From positions 124,001 to 188,000 of the forward strand of contig WHUX01000026.1 of the NCBI GenBank assembly GCA_015179025.1: a DNA stretch of 64,000 nt, read 5' to 3'. Below the pieces are notes generated by a model that was given only the letters and a program-made list of their open reading frames with translations, made no database searches and had not been told where the DNA came from. The stretch comes from Terfezia claveryi. Lineage: Eukaryota; Ascomycota; Pezizomycetes; Pezizales; Pezizaceae. The translations under genes and the position numbers were made by a program. Below are positions 14,128-26,292 of the stretch, one piece after another (positions within the stretch are counted from its first letter, which is position 1; the number at the start of each line of letters is the position of its first letter).

Positions 14128-17100
14128 ATGTCTAAATCGCAGCTGCAGTTCGACTTTCCTGGCGTTCCTTGCCCTGTTGAGAAATTCCTGGATCATGTTG
14201 AGCAAAACCCTACGGTTCCTATTCGACAGCTTGTGCAGCCATTCCAGGCCTGGGAGAACTCGCTGCGATCAGTGTTTGCCCAGGATTCCAGCAATACAAT
14301 TGTTCAGAACAATTCTTGTCAATTTGATCGATGTCTTTGGAAACGGAAATCAGGGCAAGATTCGTACTCGGGGCAGAAAGCTCGACAATGAAAGTAAAGA
14401 GGAGAGGGAAAGGTAAAAGGAGCTTTGCCTTATCTCAATAGCGCCTGCTGATAGAAAATATGGTAGATATATCATGCCGTTGGAGGAAGAAGAACGGAAA
14501 CCAGATGGTCAATTCGCAATTGCGTCTTCTCTTGAAAAATATCAAAAGAACTTCAATATCTTCACGGAGAACACTTCTCAAAGCTTCGGTATGATGTCCT
14601 TGAATCCATTAGATTTGAACAGATATGTTAACAAAAGGCAATTAGATTGGTCCAACATTGTAGCAGCGGGTTCTGCTGTGACTACGTGTCTGGCACCTGT
14701 ACCTGAACCGTATGCAGGTTCGGTGAAGAGCAAGAGAGAATACTACCATCAAAATGTTGCCCCAGCTAGCGATATTGATCTATTTATATATGGGATTGAT
14801 GATGAACAAGCTGCGATTGATCGTATGATTGCAATTGAAAAAGATATTTGTGATAATTTGATGTCACAGACTATAACTGTCAGGACTAAAAACTGTGTGA
14901 CCATAACTTCACAATACCCAAACCGCCATGTACAGGTACGTGCTGCATGGGGGAAGGGGCCAATATTTCTTCGGGGCTGATACTTCGCACTAGATCGTGC
15001 TTCGGCTTTATAAGTCTATCAGGCAAGTATTGATATCCGTATCTATCGTAATCATCCTAACAATTATCCACATTCCAGCCAGATATTGACAGGATTTGAC
15101 GTTAACTGTAAGTTATAATATCCCCATGGTATTGGATTCAAGTGTTGATATGAGCCCATAGGCTCTTGCGTGGCGTATAATGGGACCTCGGTTTTTGCGA
15201 GTCCAAGGGCGTAAGTGCTACATGCAACAATTTTCCCATGTCTACATGCTGATAGAGGCCCGACCTAGACTCGCTGCGTTCATGACCCAATGTAACGACA
15301 TGGATTTGTCACGACGCTCACCCACCTACGAGAGTCGTCTTTCTAATCTAAGTATAGCCACCGTGGGTTTGAGGTTTACTGTGATTTCCTGGACCGTTCA
15401 AGAATTGACCCGACGATTTTCGAGCGGAGTTTTGCAAGTAAGAGCGCACACAGCTCTACCTGGTGCTTACGTCTTTATCTGACTCTTGATGAATAGGAAC
15501 CGTTGGATTGGCGAGGCTGCTCGTGCTTGAGAGACTACCGAACGCTGTTGATCGCGAAGAGTAGGTTTTACCTCTCCAGAGCGCATATGGAAACGTCAGG
15601 CTTACTAGTTCATTCAGATATGGCGACAAACGACGAGTAGAAAGGGGTGGGGCACCCCGCAGGCCCTGGAGGAGGGATCACAAAAACTTGAAGGGAGAGT
15701 TGGATGATGAGATCCCAGAATGGCAGTTCGAGGAAGCCGTGAGCGGTTATAATACCTTTACTATTTCGTATGGAAAAGTGTAAGTTTAATTTTAAACGAA
15801 GCCAATATTGCTAGCTGACTTATGACCAAGTTACAATGCGAAAAAAATTGAGAGGATGTTCTATGCCAAAGATATCCTCCTGAATGCGGAGTAAATGCCC
15901 ACTCGCGAGACTAGAAAGGACATAGCACTAATTTGACTTAGGTGGAATGAAAATAATAGACCTCCCATCAGAGAAGTGAAACTACACCCTCATCCAGGTT
16001 AGCTCTATTGTCCAAGGATTTGAACCAGAGTTTTGATATGTTTTAGTTTTCCTTGGAACTGTGGCCGAGATCGCTCAGGATTGTTGTGGTTACTGTCCAA
16101 CCCCTGAAACTGATGAAGAGAAAGCAGTCTCTGAGGAGGAAAGCAAAGTCAGTCTAGCCCCTTCTCATTGTACCGAAAACTAAGCTCACATGGCCAACAG
16201 CGCTATGTTTCTGGGCGAGTGGTATTCCTCCAAGATGACCCAGGAAGGCAAGAGATTGGCTCATTCCATCCACTTGACGCAGATGACTATACCAATATGG
16301 CATATATCTCGGACTCTGAGATTTTGTTTAATGCAATTGTCAATAATGATGTCTTCAAAGTCAAAGAATGGCTAGCCAGGGAAGACAAACGTCAACCGTC
16401 GAGACCATTGTGGACGAACGCCACTACATGTTGCGGCTATGAGCTCAGATTCCTTGGAAATATTCCAGGCTTTGATTGACGGAGGCGCGAGGATGATTGC
16501 TAGACTTCAAGATGGCAGGACTGCCTTGCACATAGCCGCTGCCCGGGGCCAAAATGACTTCGTCAATGTGCTATTGCGGAAAAGTGAGGCGAACGAGGAA
16601 GAGAAATTGGAGAAGGAAGACAAGTTACGGATTCCTACGGAATGTGCAACAGGTGGGAGTCAAAGAGGAGAATCCTATGGATGTTGTTGTACCCAGACCA
16701 GAAGAGGTTGATGTATCTGATTCGGAAGACTATGCTGCTTCAAAGGATTGCGAGAAGACGTCTGCTGGACACTCCTTCGTGAAAGTCAAAAGGAAAGAAA
16801 AGGAAGCAAGTGATGATAGTTTAGCAGAAGAGAATCCAGAGGAACCAGATATATTAGATGTGAATGCTCTGGATTGGTACTTCGGGTGAGTGCTGACATT
16901 GCTCCTCAGGTGGGAAAATACTGATTGATTGTTTAGGATGGCTCCTCTTCATCATGCTATTTTAGTAGGTTCTGAAAATCAGGAAGTGGTGTTAGAGACC
17001 CTGGTTTCCTCTTTCGGCGCAGATGTGCTTCTCCCGTAAGTCGCTTTCCCCCCCTTGTTGTTCTCGCCGGCTGACGTTGCAACATCAGAATCAAATTGAA

Positions 17101-20100
17101 ACCTAACCCAGGCATGGAACCCAAACTCATCCTCACGCTGACACTCCCCCTCACATTACCCACGAAGGATAAAGTCACATCCGTCTTGAGTACACTTCTT
17201 CGCATTGGTGCTAGTTGTGCCCAAGCAAACAGTGTTAATAACGCTACTGCATTGCACTATGCTGTGGCTCTTAACCGAGCCTACCCAGTGGGAATGAGTG
17301 ATATCAGTCCTGCAGAGGTTCTGGATGTGATACTGAGGGTTGATGGTATGTCTCCTTTTCGAGAGTTTCTGCGAGACCCTGCTCAAATGATTTCGATATA
17401 GGGCCGGCCGCTCGAGGAGTGATGAATAATCTTGCATCAAACACTCCAGACTGGTGCGGTAAATCTACTCATGCAAATCTGGTCGAGAGTCCACTCATGA
17501 CTGCGTAAGTGTGTCGTAACCTCTGCTTTTACCTCCTTACTGACCTCCTGTAGGATTTCACTGAGTGACAAATTGGCAGTATTGAAGTTATTACAGAATG
17601 GAGCTTCAAGTACTGCTTCATATCAAGACTACCTCTCACTTCGTGGGAGAAAGCCGCTGCAGAGGATTGGTTGTTTCGGGTCAACTGAAGTAACTAAAGA
17701 TACATGGGTGTGTTACATTAAGCAGCCTCTGGAAAGAGCCATCCGCAAGACTCTTGATGTTATTCAGCCGCTATTGGAAGCCGGAGCCGATCCATCGACT
17801 GTACTGAATGAATCCTATAACGATAAGGACACGAATGGGGCTAACAAACGACCGTACTGGACCTCGTGCGGGACAATATAAAGTTACTGAAGCTGTCCTC
17901 AGACAATAACCTTATTTCTGAGCCCATTCAGCTGAGTGAGGAAGTGGATGCCAGCTTCTATGAGCAATACCCGCCATGCTCATATAAAAGATTCTACGCT
18001 CAGTTGACAGCCAAATTGTATAATAAACAATTGAAAGCAAACAATCTGGTGAAGGTAGAGAACCACGCGAAGAAACAACAGGGGCGCGAGGCTCTAAAGC
18101 GGGACGTTGAAGCAGCAATATCATATTTTGAATGCGTGGAGAAGCATCTCATCAGTAAAGGAGCACGATCATACTATGAGCTTTATCCGGAAGAAGCGGC
18201 GAAAGCTATTTCCCAAGAACAGCCCTATGTAGCCCAAAAGGAATGGAAACTGGAGGAGAAGCCATGGGACGGAGATTTCAAGTTCGTAATGTCGGATTTG
18301 GATGATGACAAGAAAGAGGCATATCTAAAGTTGTATGTTTACCTTCTGGATTGCGATGTGAGACTTTGCTGATAACTTCAGATTTGAAGCAACATGGAGC
18401 GGCGATTGCGAAACAGTGAAAAAACTAACCATTAAAGCTTACTCTGACTCGAGTAGTGAGCCACTTCTAGTAGCGACTGGTGACCGCCCTTTCCATGCTG
18501 CGAACTTGAATCCATTCGTCATTGCGGTCACTCGAGGGCACATAGAACTGGCTAGAATCATTTTTGCTCTTGCCCAAGTCCAATATGTGCCAAAGAACTC
18601 AACAGAGAAAAAGTACCGCTATACTCTCGACGAGGAAGGTACTGGTATCGTCAAAGAGGCTATTATCGAAGTATCCACTATTGACAACATGGGATTCCAG
18701 CCACATATTGTTAAAAGCGAGATCTCTCCTTTGGTATGTTGTGATATTCATCAAAACTATCGGTATCACACTGACAATAGCGTAGACTATGATTAGTGCC
18801 TCGTTTATGATGAATTATGAAGGCGGGCGGACCTATGAGACTCTCTTGAGTTGGGCAATCAACAATGATAAAGTTGATGTTATCCTGACCCTGCTTGAGC
18901 TTGCACGTACCGCCGAGGATGACGGCCAATGGCGCCTAATCAACCCAGTACTCTCATATCCTACAAGCCACAGTGATAATTTGTGCAATGCACTCCGGCT
19001 CGGAAAGACATCGATTCTCGAAACCTTTATCAAGGCTACTGGATGCGGCCTAGACTACGCAGCATTAGAAAATGCCGGTCATGAAAAAGGCACGGTGAAA
19101 CCTGAACATTACCTTGGCTTGACAATGAATGGTCGGAAGAGAAAGGATTGGGCGAAGTCAGTAAACCCAAATACCGGATCCGAAACTGGTACAGAGAAGC
19201 TAACTCCATATTGCAGCCCATCAGGGTAACATAGACTCAGGTAAGACTTAGTTATTGAACTCAGAAATGTATAAGCCATGTGAGCTGACGTCAGTAGTGC
19301 ATTGGCTTCTCTCCGATAGGCCCCTCCACTGTTTGCAGGAATTTATCCAGATAACAAGCGTGCTAAGGTGCTCGCAGCACAACCTGATCTTGCAAAGGTG
19401 GTCGAGGATGCTATTGGGCTGGATAGTGAAATACTTGCCCATCTGACGATCCAAGGTTGGAATGGGAAAGGATCAATCGCTGTGCTTGACTTTTGGTTTT
19501 CAAAGTTCCCGGAATTACTGGAAGCCCGATGCGACGGCGGACTCACACCTCTACTCCACGCAGGAATGATTGGGCAATAAAGTACATGATTGCGAAGGGT
19601 GCGGATTTACAAGCAACGACCATTGACGGCCTGAATTTCGTTCATATTGCTTTTGGACTCAGGAACAACCTCAGTATCTATAATCCCCTCAACATGGAAG
19701 CGGTTGAAAATGCAAAGAGGCTTCTTTCGTGCCTCCCGAAAGACGTCGATATCAAGCAGATGATAGCTCATCGTACATTGTATAAGGGTGAATTGGCAAC
19801 AATCTGGCATATTTTTGTTGACATCAAAACGTTTCTGCCTGGGATTGAGTATTTGCTACGTATCTCGGGTGGCAGGGGCTGGATGTCTTCAATGGGGGGG
19901 GGGAAACCTTCCCATACATCATGTAAGTATTGAATTTTCAATTGAAAGGGTTATTTATGCTGATATTCTTTCCCATCCATCAGGTTATCACCAACGGCCG
20001 ATCCCAGTTGGCAAAGCTGTACATTGAAGCCAGACCAGATCTACTCCACAAGGAGAACGCTGGTGGGAAAACCCCATTGGAGCTCGCGACCGACTTATTC

Positions 20101-20571
20101 CTTGGTAATATAGTCAAACAGACTGGCGAGCCTCTGCCGTCGATATATAGTGATCATCAAAACGATAATTTAGTCGAGAAGCTTATTAACGCCACCGGCT
20201 ACCACGGTTCCTTTTACCAACAGAGGATTAACTTACCTAATGCTGAGGAAGATGGTTACGATACTGTCCAGGATGTTTTTAAGACTAGAAAAGTATTAAT
20301 AGAGGCAGTACAGAAGTATCAAAGAGTCAGGATTAGGATTACATTGAATGAGGTCAATGAGCTGGTGCAAAGGTTGGCGAATAAGGGGAAACAGGTCAAG
20401 GCAAAGCAGGCTGCTGGGGGGGGAAGGCAGAGGAGGGCGTATAGGAGGAGAGGGGAAGAGGATCGTATGGAAGGATTGTTGCAAGCTTGGCCTACTCTCC
20501 CTGAGGGGTCGGGTGAGGAGCAGGAGGATAAGGGTGCGGAAAAGCCAGGGGAGGAGATACATACAGCTTAG
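14128..20571 (+). pseudogene. Nucleotidyltransferase-fold/ankyrin-repeat protein, frameshifted
   Basis: Twenty exons can be placed with in-phase GT..AG introns plus one GC..AG intron (15023-15078). The N-terminal part carries a Pol-beta-superfamily nucleotidyltransferase signature, AAGSAV then SDIDLFIYG (from about 14664 to 14792), followed by RTKNCVTITSQYP, ILTGFDVNCSCVAYNG, MDLSRRSPTYE and IDPTIFERSF. The middle holds ankyrin repeats (TPLHVAAMSSDS, DGRTALHIAAARGQ, TALHYAVALN), and the tail holds more, including a GKTPLELATD unit. I recall this architecture as a widespread fungal family of roughly 1500 aa with no known function. One-base frameshifts appear near 14310, 15345, 16388, 16640, 17850, 19199, 19214, 19350, 19573 and at the G10 tract 19894-19903. 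Between them the frames stay open and well conserved. Either it is a young pseudogene or these are assembly indels; the type given reflects the sequence as it stands. Confidence 0.72.
15023..15078 (+). other. GC..AG intron in the ankyrin gene
   Basis: Only the donor GCAAGT after ATCAG, joined to the acceptor CCAG at 15078, keeps the frame from LRLYKSI into QILTGFDVN. A GT donor four bases on would bring a stop. GC donors with a strong AAGT context are the known minor class. Confidence 0.7.
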
Positions 20572-21621
20572 GAAGGATGAGCTGCAGTGATTTTGAGAGG
20601 CTATGGGGGAAGATGGATTATTTGCGGGCATTTGTGTGAGCTTAATTGATATTTTCTGTTATTTCCTTTAGTATATTTATTAACTGTGTACAAGAGCATA
20701 TTACCCCGAAGCTGAAAGATACCCTCGTATAGCTTTCACTTGATCTATCCAGGTAGAAGAACTTTTATTTACCCACCTGATATGCTCAGATTTGAGTTTC
20801 GTAAATCGATGATTTCTGTGAAGTCAACGGGCGCCAGTGAAAACTTACCAACCACTTCGAATCCTACTACCTGTATGTTCACGGAGCCAATTTGAAAGGG
20901 AAGGGGGGCAGTTGGAACCACTGTACCTCAATACGCACGCCCAGCCTGCCTTCAAAGAAAATAAAAAAAATCATTGGGCATAATGATGACAACAGTAAGG
21001 TATGTAAAATGCAAATATATCATTATATCTTTATTATAAAGTTTTTCCCCACACAGCAGCCTTTGCGTCATCACTGATACGATAAAAAAAAAAAACACTA
21101 TCTATATTCCATCCAAGCATTGAGGGAGGTGGGGGGGCGGGGGGCGCCGTGGGGGGCCGTGTTGGGTTGGCGGCGGCCACTTCACTTGGAGATGTCCCCC
21201 GACGAAAATGAGCAATCAGCAAAGACCGGGAGGCGGGGTGTTAGGTAGGGGGGGATATGTGCTCTGTGAGGTACATAAGGAACGTTGGATCTTGAGCGTC
21301 AAAGGAAACGACTCATCTCGAGTATGTAGTAGTGATGGGTGATGATGATGACAAGAGCACAAACCCCCCTGGAGGAGTTGCAGATTCGGAGGATCTGATT
21401 TTTAAGACTTTCTTGGAGGCGGTATGCGCAGGTCTGAATGAGAGGTCGGGAAACGACTAATGCTAGAAAATACATTCTGAGACTTTCAGGGTAATGACTA
21501 GTTTGAGGGTACTAGTAAGTATCTCAAATATATTTAGTGGGCCTGGCTAGATGCAGCCTCTCATTTATCTAGATAAGCACGGGAAAACGACATTAGGAAG
21601 ACCCCATCTCCCCATCTCCCC
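20572..21621. other. Convergent intergenic spacer
   Basis: Lies between the 3' ends of the ankyrin gene (+) and the alcohol dehydrogenase gene (-). It holds a G-rich patch at about 21124-21162 with several G3-G7 runs, which has quadruplex potential. No gene seen. Confidence 0.6.
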
Positions 21622-23371
21622 TCACCACTCCATCGCCTCCTCTAGCAACCCTGCCAACTCCTCCCTCTGCGCCTCCACTTCCCCTTCCTGCATCACCACC
21701 TTCCCTTGCCCCGCCAACCCCGGCGCCAACACCAACACCCTCCTCTGGGGCACCGTCCCGTCCACCAACTTGTCAATATCCCCTCTTTTAATCCCCAGCT
21801 CCTTCAGCCCCCTCGGCTGACCCCCCAGCTTCTCCAGAAACCGCTTAATCGCCTCCGATAACACCTCTCCCGCACTCTCCCTCTTGGCATTATTAATGTC
21901 CACCCCAAATGTTTCCGCCGCCTGGAGATGCCTTTCCGGGCTCGACGACGCCGTAAACTTAAACACCGCTGGTGCAGTAACTGCGACTGAGACCCCATGG
22001 GGGATTATTGGGTGCGGGACAGAGTATCCCGCGTGTTTATACCCCGCGGGGTTTAGCCCTGATATCGGGTAGCTCATTCCATGGCAGAGATGGACACCTG
22101 CATTCCCAAACCCAACTCCCGCGAGGGTGGCCGCAAGAGCCATCTTCTCCCGCGCCTCCACATCCTCCTGGTCATGCGTCGCCCGCGGGAGATACTCCGC
22201 GCAGAGCTTCAACGCCGTGAACGAGAATACATCCGAGATTGGATTCGCGCCCTGGTACGCGGGCCTATGGAGAGGATTTCCCGATTTTGCGGCCTCTCGC
22301 TCTTGGTATGGGATCGCCGTAAGCGATTCTAAGCTATGGCAAAGCACGTCTAATCCAGTAGAAGCAGTGATTGCGGGGGGGAGGGTGTGGGTGTTTAATG
22401 AATCGATGATGCCGAGGGTGGGCTTGAGGTTGCGGTGGGAGATGCCGGTTTTGGTGCTGGAGGAGACGATGTCAAAGATAGCGGTGCCGGTGGTTTCGGA
22501 GCCGGTGCCGGCGGTGGTGGGGATGCAGATAAGGGGTTTGAGGGGTTTGTCGATGGGGAGGCCTTTACCGAGAGGGGCGTTGACCTGAGTATGAGTTAGA
22601 AGTAGAGTAGAGATGGATGTGTAGGTGGCAGGTTACGAAATCCATTAGATCGGCCTCGGGATAGCAGCCGTAGAGATTTATCAATTTTGCGGTGTCCATT
22701 ACACTCCCTCCTCCCACTGCAAGATATGCATCTGCGTTTATCCTCTTGCCAAAGTCGATTGCCTCTCTCACTCTACGCTCTCCTACTCCATTAGCCCCAG
22801 ATCTCAAATCACCAAAGTAAACAAGATTTCGAAAAACCAGGCAGAGTTTAAACGCAGCATTCCCTACTCACGAATAATCCTTCGGCTCCACCCTAGTCCT
22901 ACTAAAAATCTCCCACCTAACACCCTCCCACTCCAAACTCTGCACCACCGTCTCCATCACCGGCAGTTTTTCCACCGTACCATCCGTCACCACAAGCACC
23001 TTCCCCCCACTCCCATCCAGCCTCCCACCTCTTCCCAGTCCCATATTCGCAAAATCCATCCCCACCTCCTTCGTACACCCCGAGCCAAACCTCACTGTCG
23101 AGCTCGCCATCTCAAATGCATATTCCCTGTTCCCCTGTGGTCGTTGGGGGGTGACCGGGGTAGCATACCCCCTCGATGCTTGGGCGGCAGAGGTTAGTAT
23201 TGATGTAGCAGCTCGCTGGCTTTGCTGGTGATGGGAGAGGGAGGGGTTGGTGTGGCAGGGACAGCTGGGGGGGTGGGTGTATTGGATTGTGTTGAGGAGG
23301 GAGAGGGCGCGGGTGCGGGGGGTGGCGGAGAGGCGGGTCAGGGTGTGAAGGGGGAGGGTGGGTTTGAGCAT
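21622..23371 (-). CDS. ADHFE1: Mitochondrial hydroxyacid-oxoacid transhydrogenase (iron-containing alcohol dehydrogenase family)
   Basis: Family members oxidise gamma-hydroxybutyrate while reducing 2-oxoglutarate, in mitochondria, using bound nicotinamide nucleotide and a metal. Exons 23371-22872, 22802-22637 and 22584-21622 join in frame over introns of 69 and 52 bp; product 542 aa. The first 70 or so residues are Arg/Ser/Thr-rich with almost no acidic residues, as in a mitochondrial presequence. Then come GSGCTKEVG, the nucleotide-binding AVGGGSVMDTAK, PTTAGTGSETT, the metal-ligand region GLDVLCHSLES, and HLCHGMSYPISG with a later HPIIPHG. The presequence and size set it apart from cytosolic Fe-alcohol dehydrogenases. 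The acceptor of the first intron (TTGAG at 22803) is the least certain junction. Confidence 0.9.
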
Positions 23372-23760
23372 TATTGGTATAATTGCTGCAATTAATGGAT
23401 AGTTACAATTGGAGAGAGATGGTTCGGGAGGTGCTCTGGTGCAAGCACTCCGTAGTGCCTTTGATGAGGCCTACTTTGATTGGTATATAATGATATGGGT
23501 ATAATTGCTGGCTATCCTGAAGGTATCATGGCAAGTCTCCTCAAGTATGAAGGAGAAGCATTTGTCAAGTGCCCAAGAGCTGGTGTTGGGTACTTAAACC
23601 CTTTCATATTTGTGCATATGCACTGGTATCACTGCATCTACTGTTATGGGTCTGATTCAGAACTGGTTCAGGGCCAGCATAAGAGTACAGTACGATTCGA
23701 TGTTGGGACGAACAGATGCGACGACCTGCATACCCACCACACCAATCTGCTCTGGATCCC

Positions 23761-23792
23761 TCTAATCAAAAGAGCATCTAATCAAAAGAGCA
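23761..23792. repeat. Perfect 16-bp tandem duplication
   Basis: TCTAATCAAAAGAGCA occurs twice back to back with no mismatch, so it is a recent duplication. Confidence 0.95.
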
Positions 23793-24473
23793 AAAGGCAC
23801 TGCCGGTAAGTACTGTACTTCAAGTTCTTCTCCTGATAATGACAACATTCCCGAGACCGAGTCAATCACATCACCGTGAATTACTCGTGTTCACGGAAAC
23901 TTCTTCATCCGCATCATGGGACCTAAACCCCAAGTACCTACAGTAATTACATACTGATACATCAACTGACGTCCTCCAGCTTTAACACTGGCAGCTGACT
24001 GCCAGCAAACAAGCGTGGAGGCTCTGCATTTGATAAGGGTGTCGACTTTGTACCAGAGTGTACTATAGGTAACAGTACAACATGTTGACGTATTTCTGTG
24101 TCAACTTCCCCAAGGCCAGTCTTTTAGCTGCATGAGGCATGTGCAGTGCAGTGTGGTGCTGCTTCTACACGGTGCCTACTTACTGGTACATAGATCTGGA
24201 ACACATACATATATTTCCCTGGTTTACTGCTGCATTACAGAGGCAGGCTCTGATCTGGACGACGGTTGTAGGCTGACCGACCAGCTGTGGCCGCAGTTTG
24301 TCCCTCAGCATGTACAGTATTTTAATTAACGTCAGCTCGGGCTGCAACGGGTGATGATAATTATGCCCACCAAGCTATCTACGCGGGGGCGGTCATCATC
24401 GTTGGAAGTGAAATAGGATCCACCCTCCCTAGGACGTCATTTATGAAAGCTTATCACAAATAACCCCACAGTC

Positions 24474-24481
24474 TATATAAG
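24474..24481 (+). promoter_or_regulatory. TATA box of the gene at 24568
   Basis: TATATAAG lies 94 bp upstream of the ATG. The spacing is almost identical to that of the ankyrin gene's TATA box. Confidence 0.6.
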
Positions 24482-24567
24482 ACTTGCACCCTGGCTATCA
24501 GCAGCCCTCTACCAGGGTACCATTTTAATTTTAGACTTCACATCGTGAGGAAAGCCACCAATACATC

Positions 24568-26292
24568 ATGGCTACGAAATGGACTTCCTTCCTAACACCC
24601 CCTGGCCTACAGGTAGCAGAGTCTGGATCCGAAGCCGGTCGCGAATCAGCCAAAGCCCTCCGAAAGAAACAGAAGCGTGACAAAAAAAAGAGACAGAGAG
24701 ATGAGTTGCTGGAGAAATACCCCCAGGGGTCAACGTACAAAGCGCACCAGACACCATACACGAAGGCATTGCTTGCAATGGTCCCCGGCAATCACTACGC
24801 CTATGAGGAGCCTCGATTTAAAAACCCTAGCGTCTTGGAGTTACTAAAGGTTAGGCTGGTGGAAAATGCAGAAATTGAGGAGGTGGTTCAGTCACCGTTA
24901 CCGTCGCTAGAGAAGGGAGATCCGGAGGTGCACTCCTTTTTGACTGGGGTACCGATAAAGTCCGGGGGAGATGTTGCTATTCAGGGTCTTCAATTACCGT
25001 CACTATGGAAACAATGCCTATCGGAACTGAAATACTATGTCGATACGGATCTGCTGCTGGCGCATGCAGTGAACGGTGAGGAAAGAGAGCCGTTGATCAA
25101 GTCCCGGGACAAGCCCTCACGGCGAAGCATATCAACTGAACACCCACTTAAGCCTATTGGGAGTCTCGCTGGGGCGAATCGCCCATTGGCCATCAGTTTC
25201 CTTCGGGCGATATGTCATGAGTTTGAGGATTGTCTTGCATTCGAGGATCTTCGCTACGCATGGTCGATCACTATGTATGGTCATAGGAGGATCAGGATTG
25301 GACCTAATAATGAGGATAGAATTAAAGTGCACATGAGAGAGGATCTCTGTTGGAGGGCAACGAAAGATCCAATGCCAGGAGTATCTCCTCGGGAGTGGAC
25401 AAGCAAAAAGCGAGGCTTGGGTCCACTTTTCGCCGTCATTGTGAGTCCGAATAAATAAAAACCATGATGGTGCATTCTGGAGCATATGTTGTTTGCTGAC
25501 CTGTCACTCCTGTGTATGAAAAAGACTAGAGACTGGGATGAATTTGTGGACGTGAAACGCTCCGCCCTGGCCGACCTGAAGACCCTACTCACAATTTTGC
25601 AAGACCGCCGACGGGAGGCCGCATATACTATCTATGATGACACTACCTCCCGTGATACACAATACTTTTCATATGTCGTTTCAGTAACCGCAAAACAGGC
25701 TCCATGTGTATCTATAAATACTCTATCCGCCTCCGGCAGATACCTGGCATACATGGAGCGAGGAGACCCTCCTCCAAGAAGTGAAGAGCTTGTGTACAGC
25801 AAAGGAAGGGTTTTGTCGCTCGTTGAGACAGCGGGAAGGGTTGAGTTTGCGCGGATTATGATGGGCTTGCTTGGGCGGGCGTGTACGAGGAAAAAGGTCA
25901 GAGAGAACGAAGAGCTGGAACTGGAGCCAGAAGAGACCCAGGTATCCGCTCCCGCAGCTGCGATGGCTACAGGGAAAACATGGGACAAGGTCAAAAAGAA
26001 AAGTAGGTCACCTCATTTCTTTGGGCTAGGGATGGGTTCTTTTGGTACTGGGAAAGGAAAGAAGGATATAAGGATTGGGTTTTTTCCTATCCCTTCTAGC
26101 AACCTTTTTTTTTTCGTCCGTATTTTCCTTTTTCTCACTATCTGCCGTTGTTCTGGGCTTAGAATTCGTCCGGTGGTTCCTTTAGGCTGGTTCGTGCAGT
26201 CGATTATACCGAATTCCCACAACATCGACAATCCGCAGGGGAAAGCAGTGCCTAAAGTCACCGACTGGATAAACACTTTGGAGGTAAATTGA
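24568..26292 (+). CDS. Unrecognised protein
   Basis: I do not recognise this protein. Exon 1 (24568-25440) gives 291 residues with a very basic stretch near 28-50 (KALRKKQKRDKKKRQRDELL), possibly a nuclear signal, and a Trp/Tyr-containing region (AICHEFEDCLAFEDLRYAW). The donor at 25441 (GTGAGT) fits an acceptor at 25524 with a GCTGAC branch site at 25495, joining in frame to TRDWDEF. The frame then stays open past 26000. A second intron, 26004-26162, is likely because that stretch is T-rich and would otherwise add a Phe-rich tail; if spliced, the stop falls at 26185, otherwise at 26290-26292. No signal peptide or membrane segment is seen. The TATA box and clean splicing argue that it is expressed. 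Confidence 0.6.

Larger units (their letters stand above)
23372..24567. other. Divergent promoter region
   Basis: Separates the transhydrogenase (-) from the gene at 24568 (+). Holds a 16-bp tandem duplication at 23761-23792 and a TATA box at 24474. Open frames at 23480-23809 and 24132-24329 have no recognisable content. Confidence 0.6.

Noticed and set aside
15561..15617. Stop codon after REE in the ankyrin gene
   Set aside because: It lies inside a 57-bp GT..AG intron that joins REE to YGDKRR in frame.
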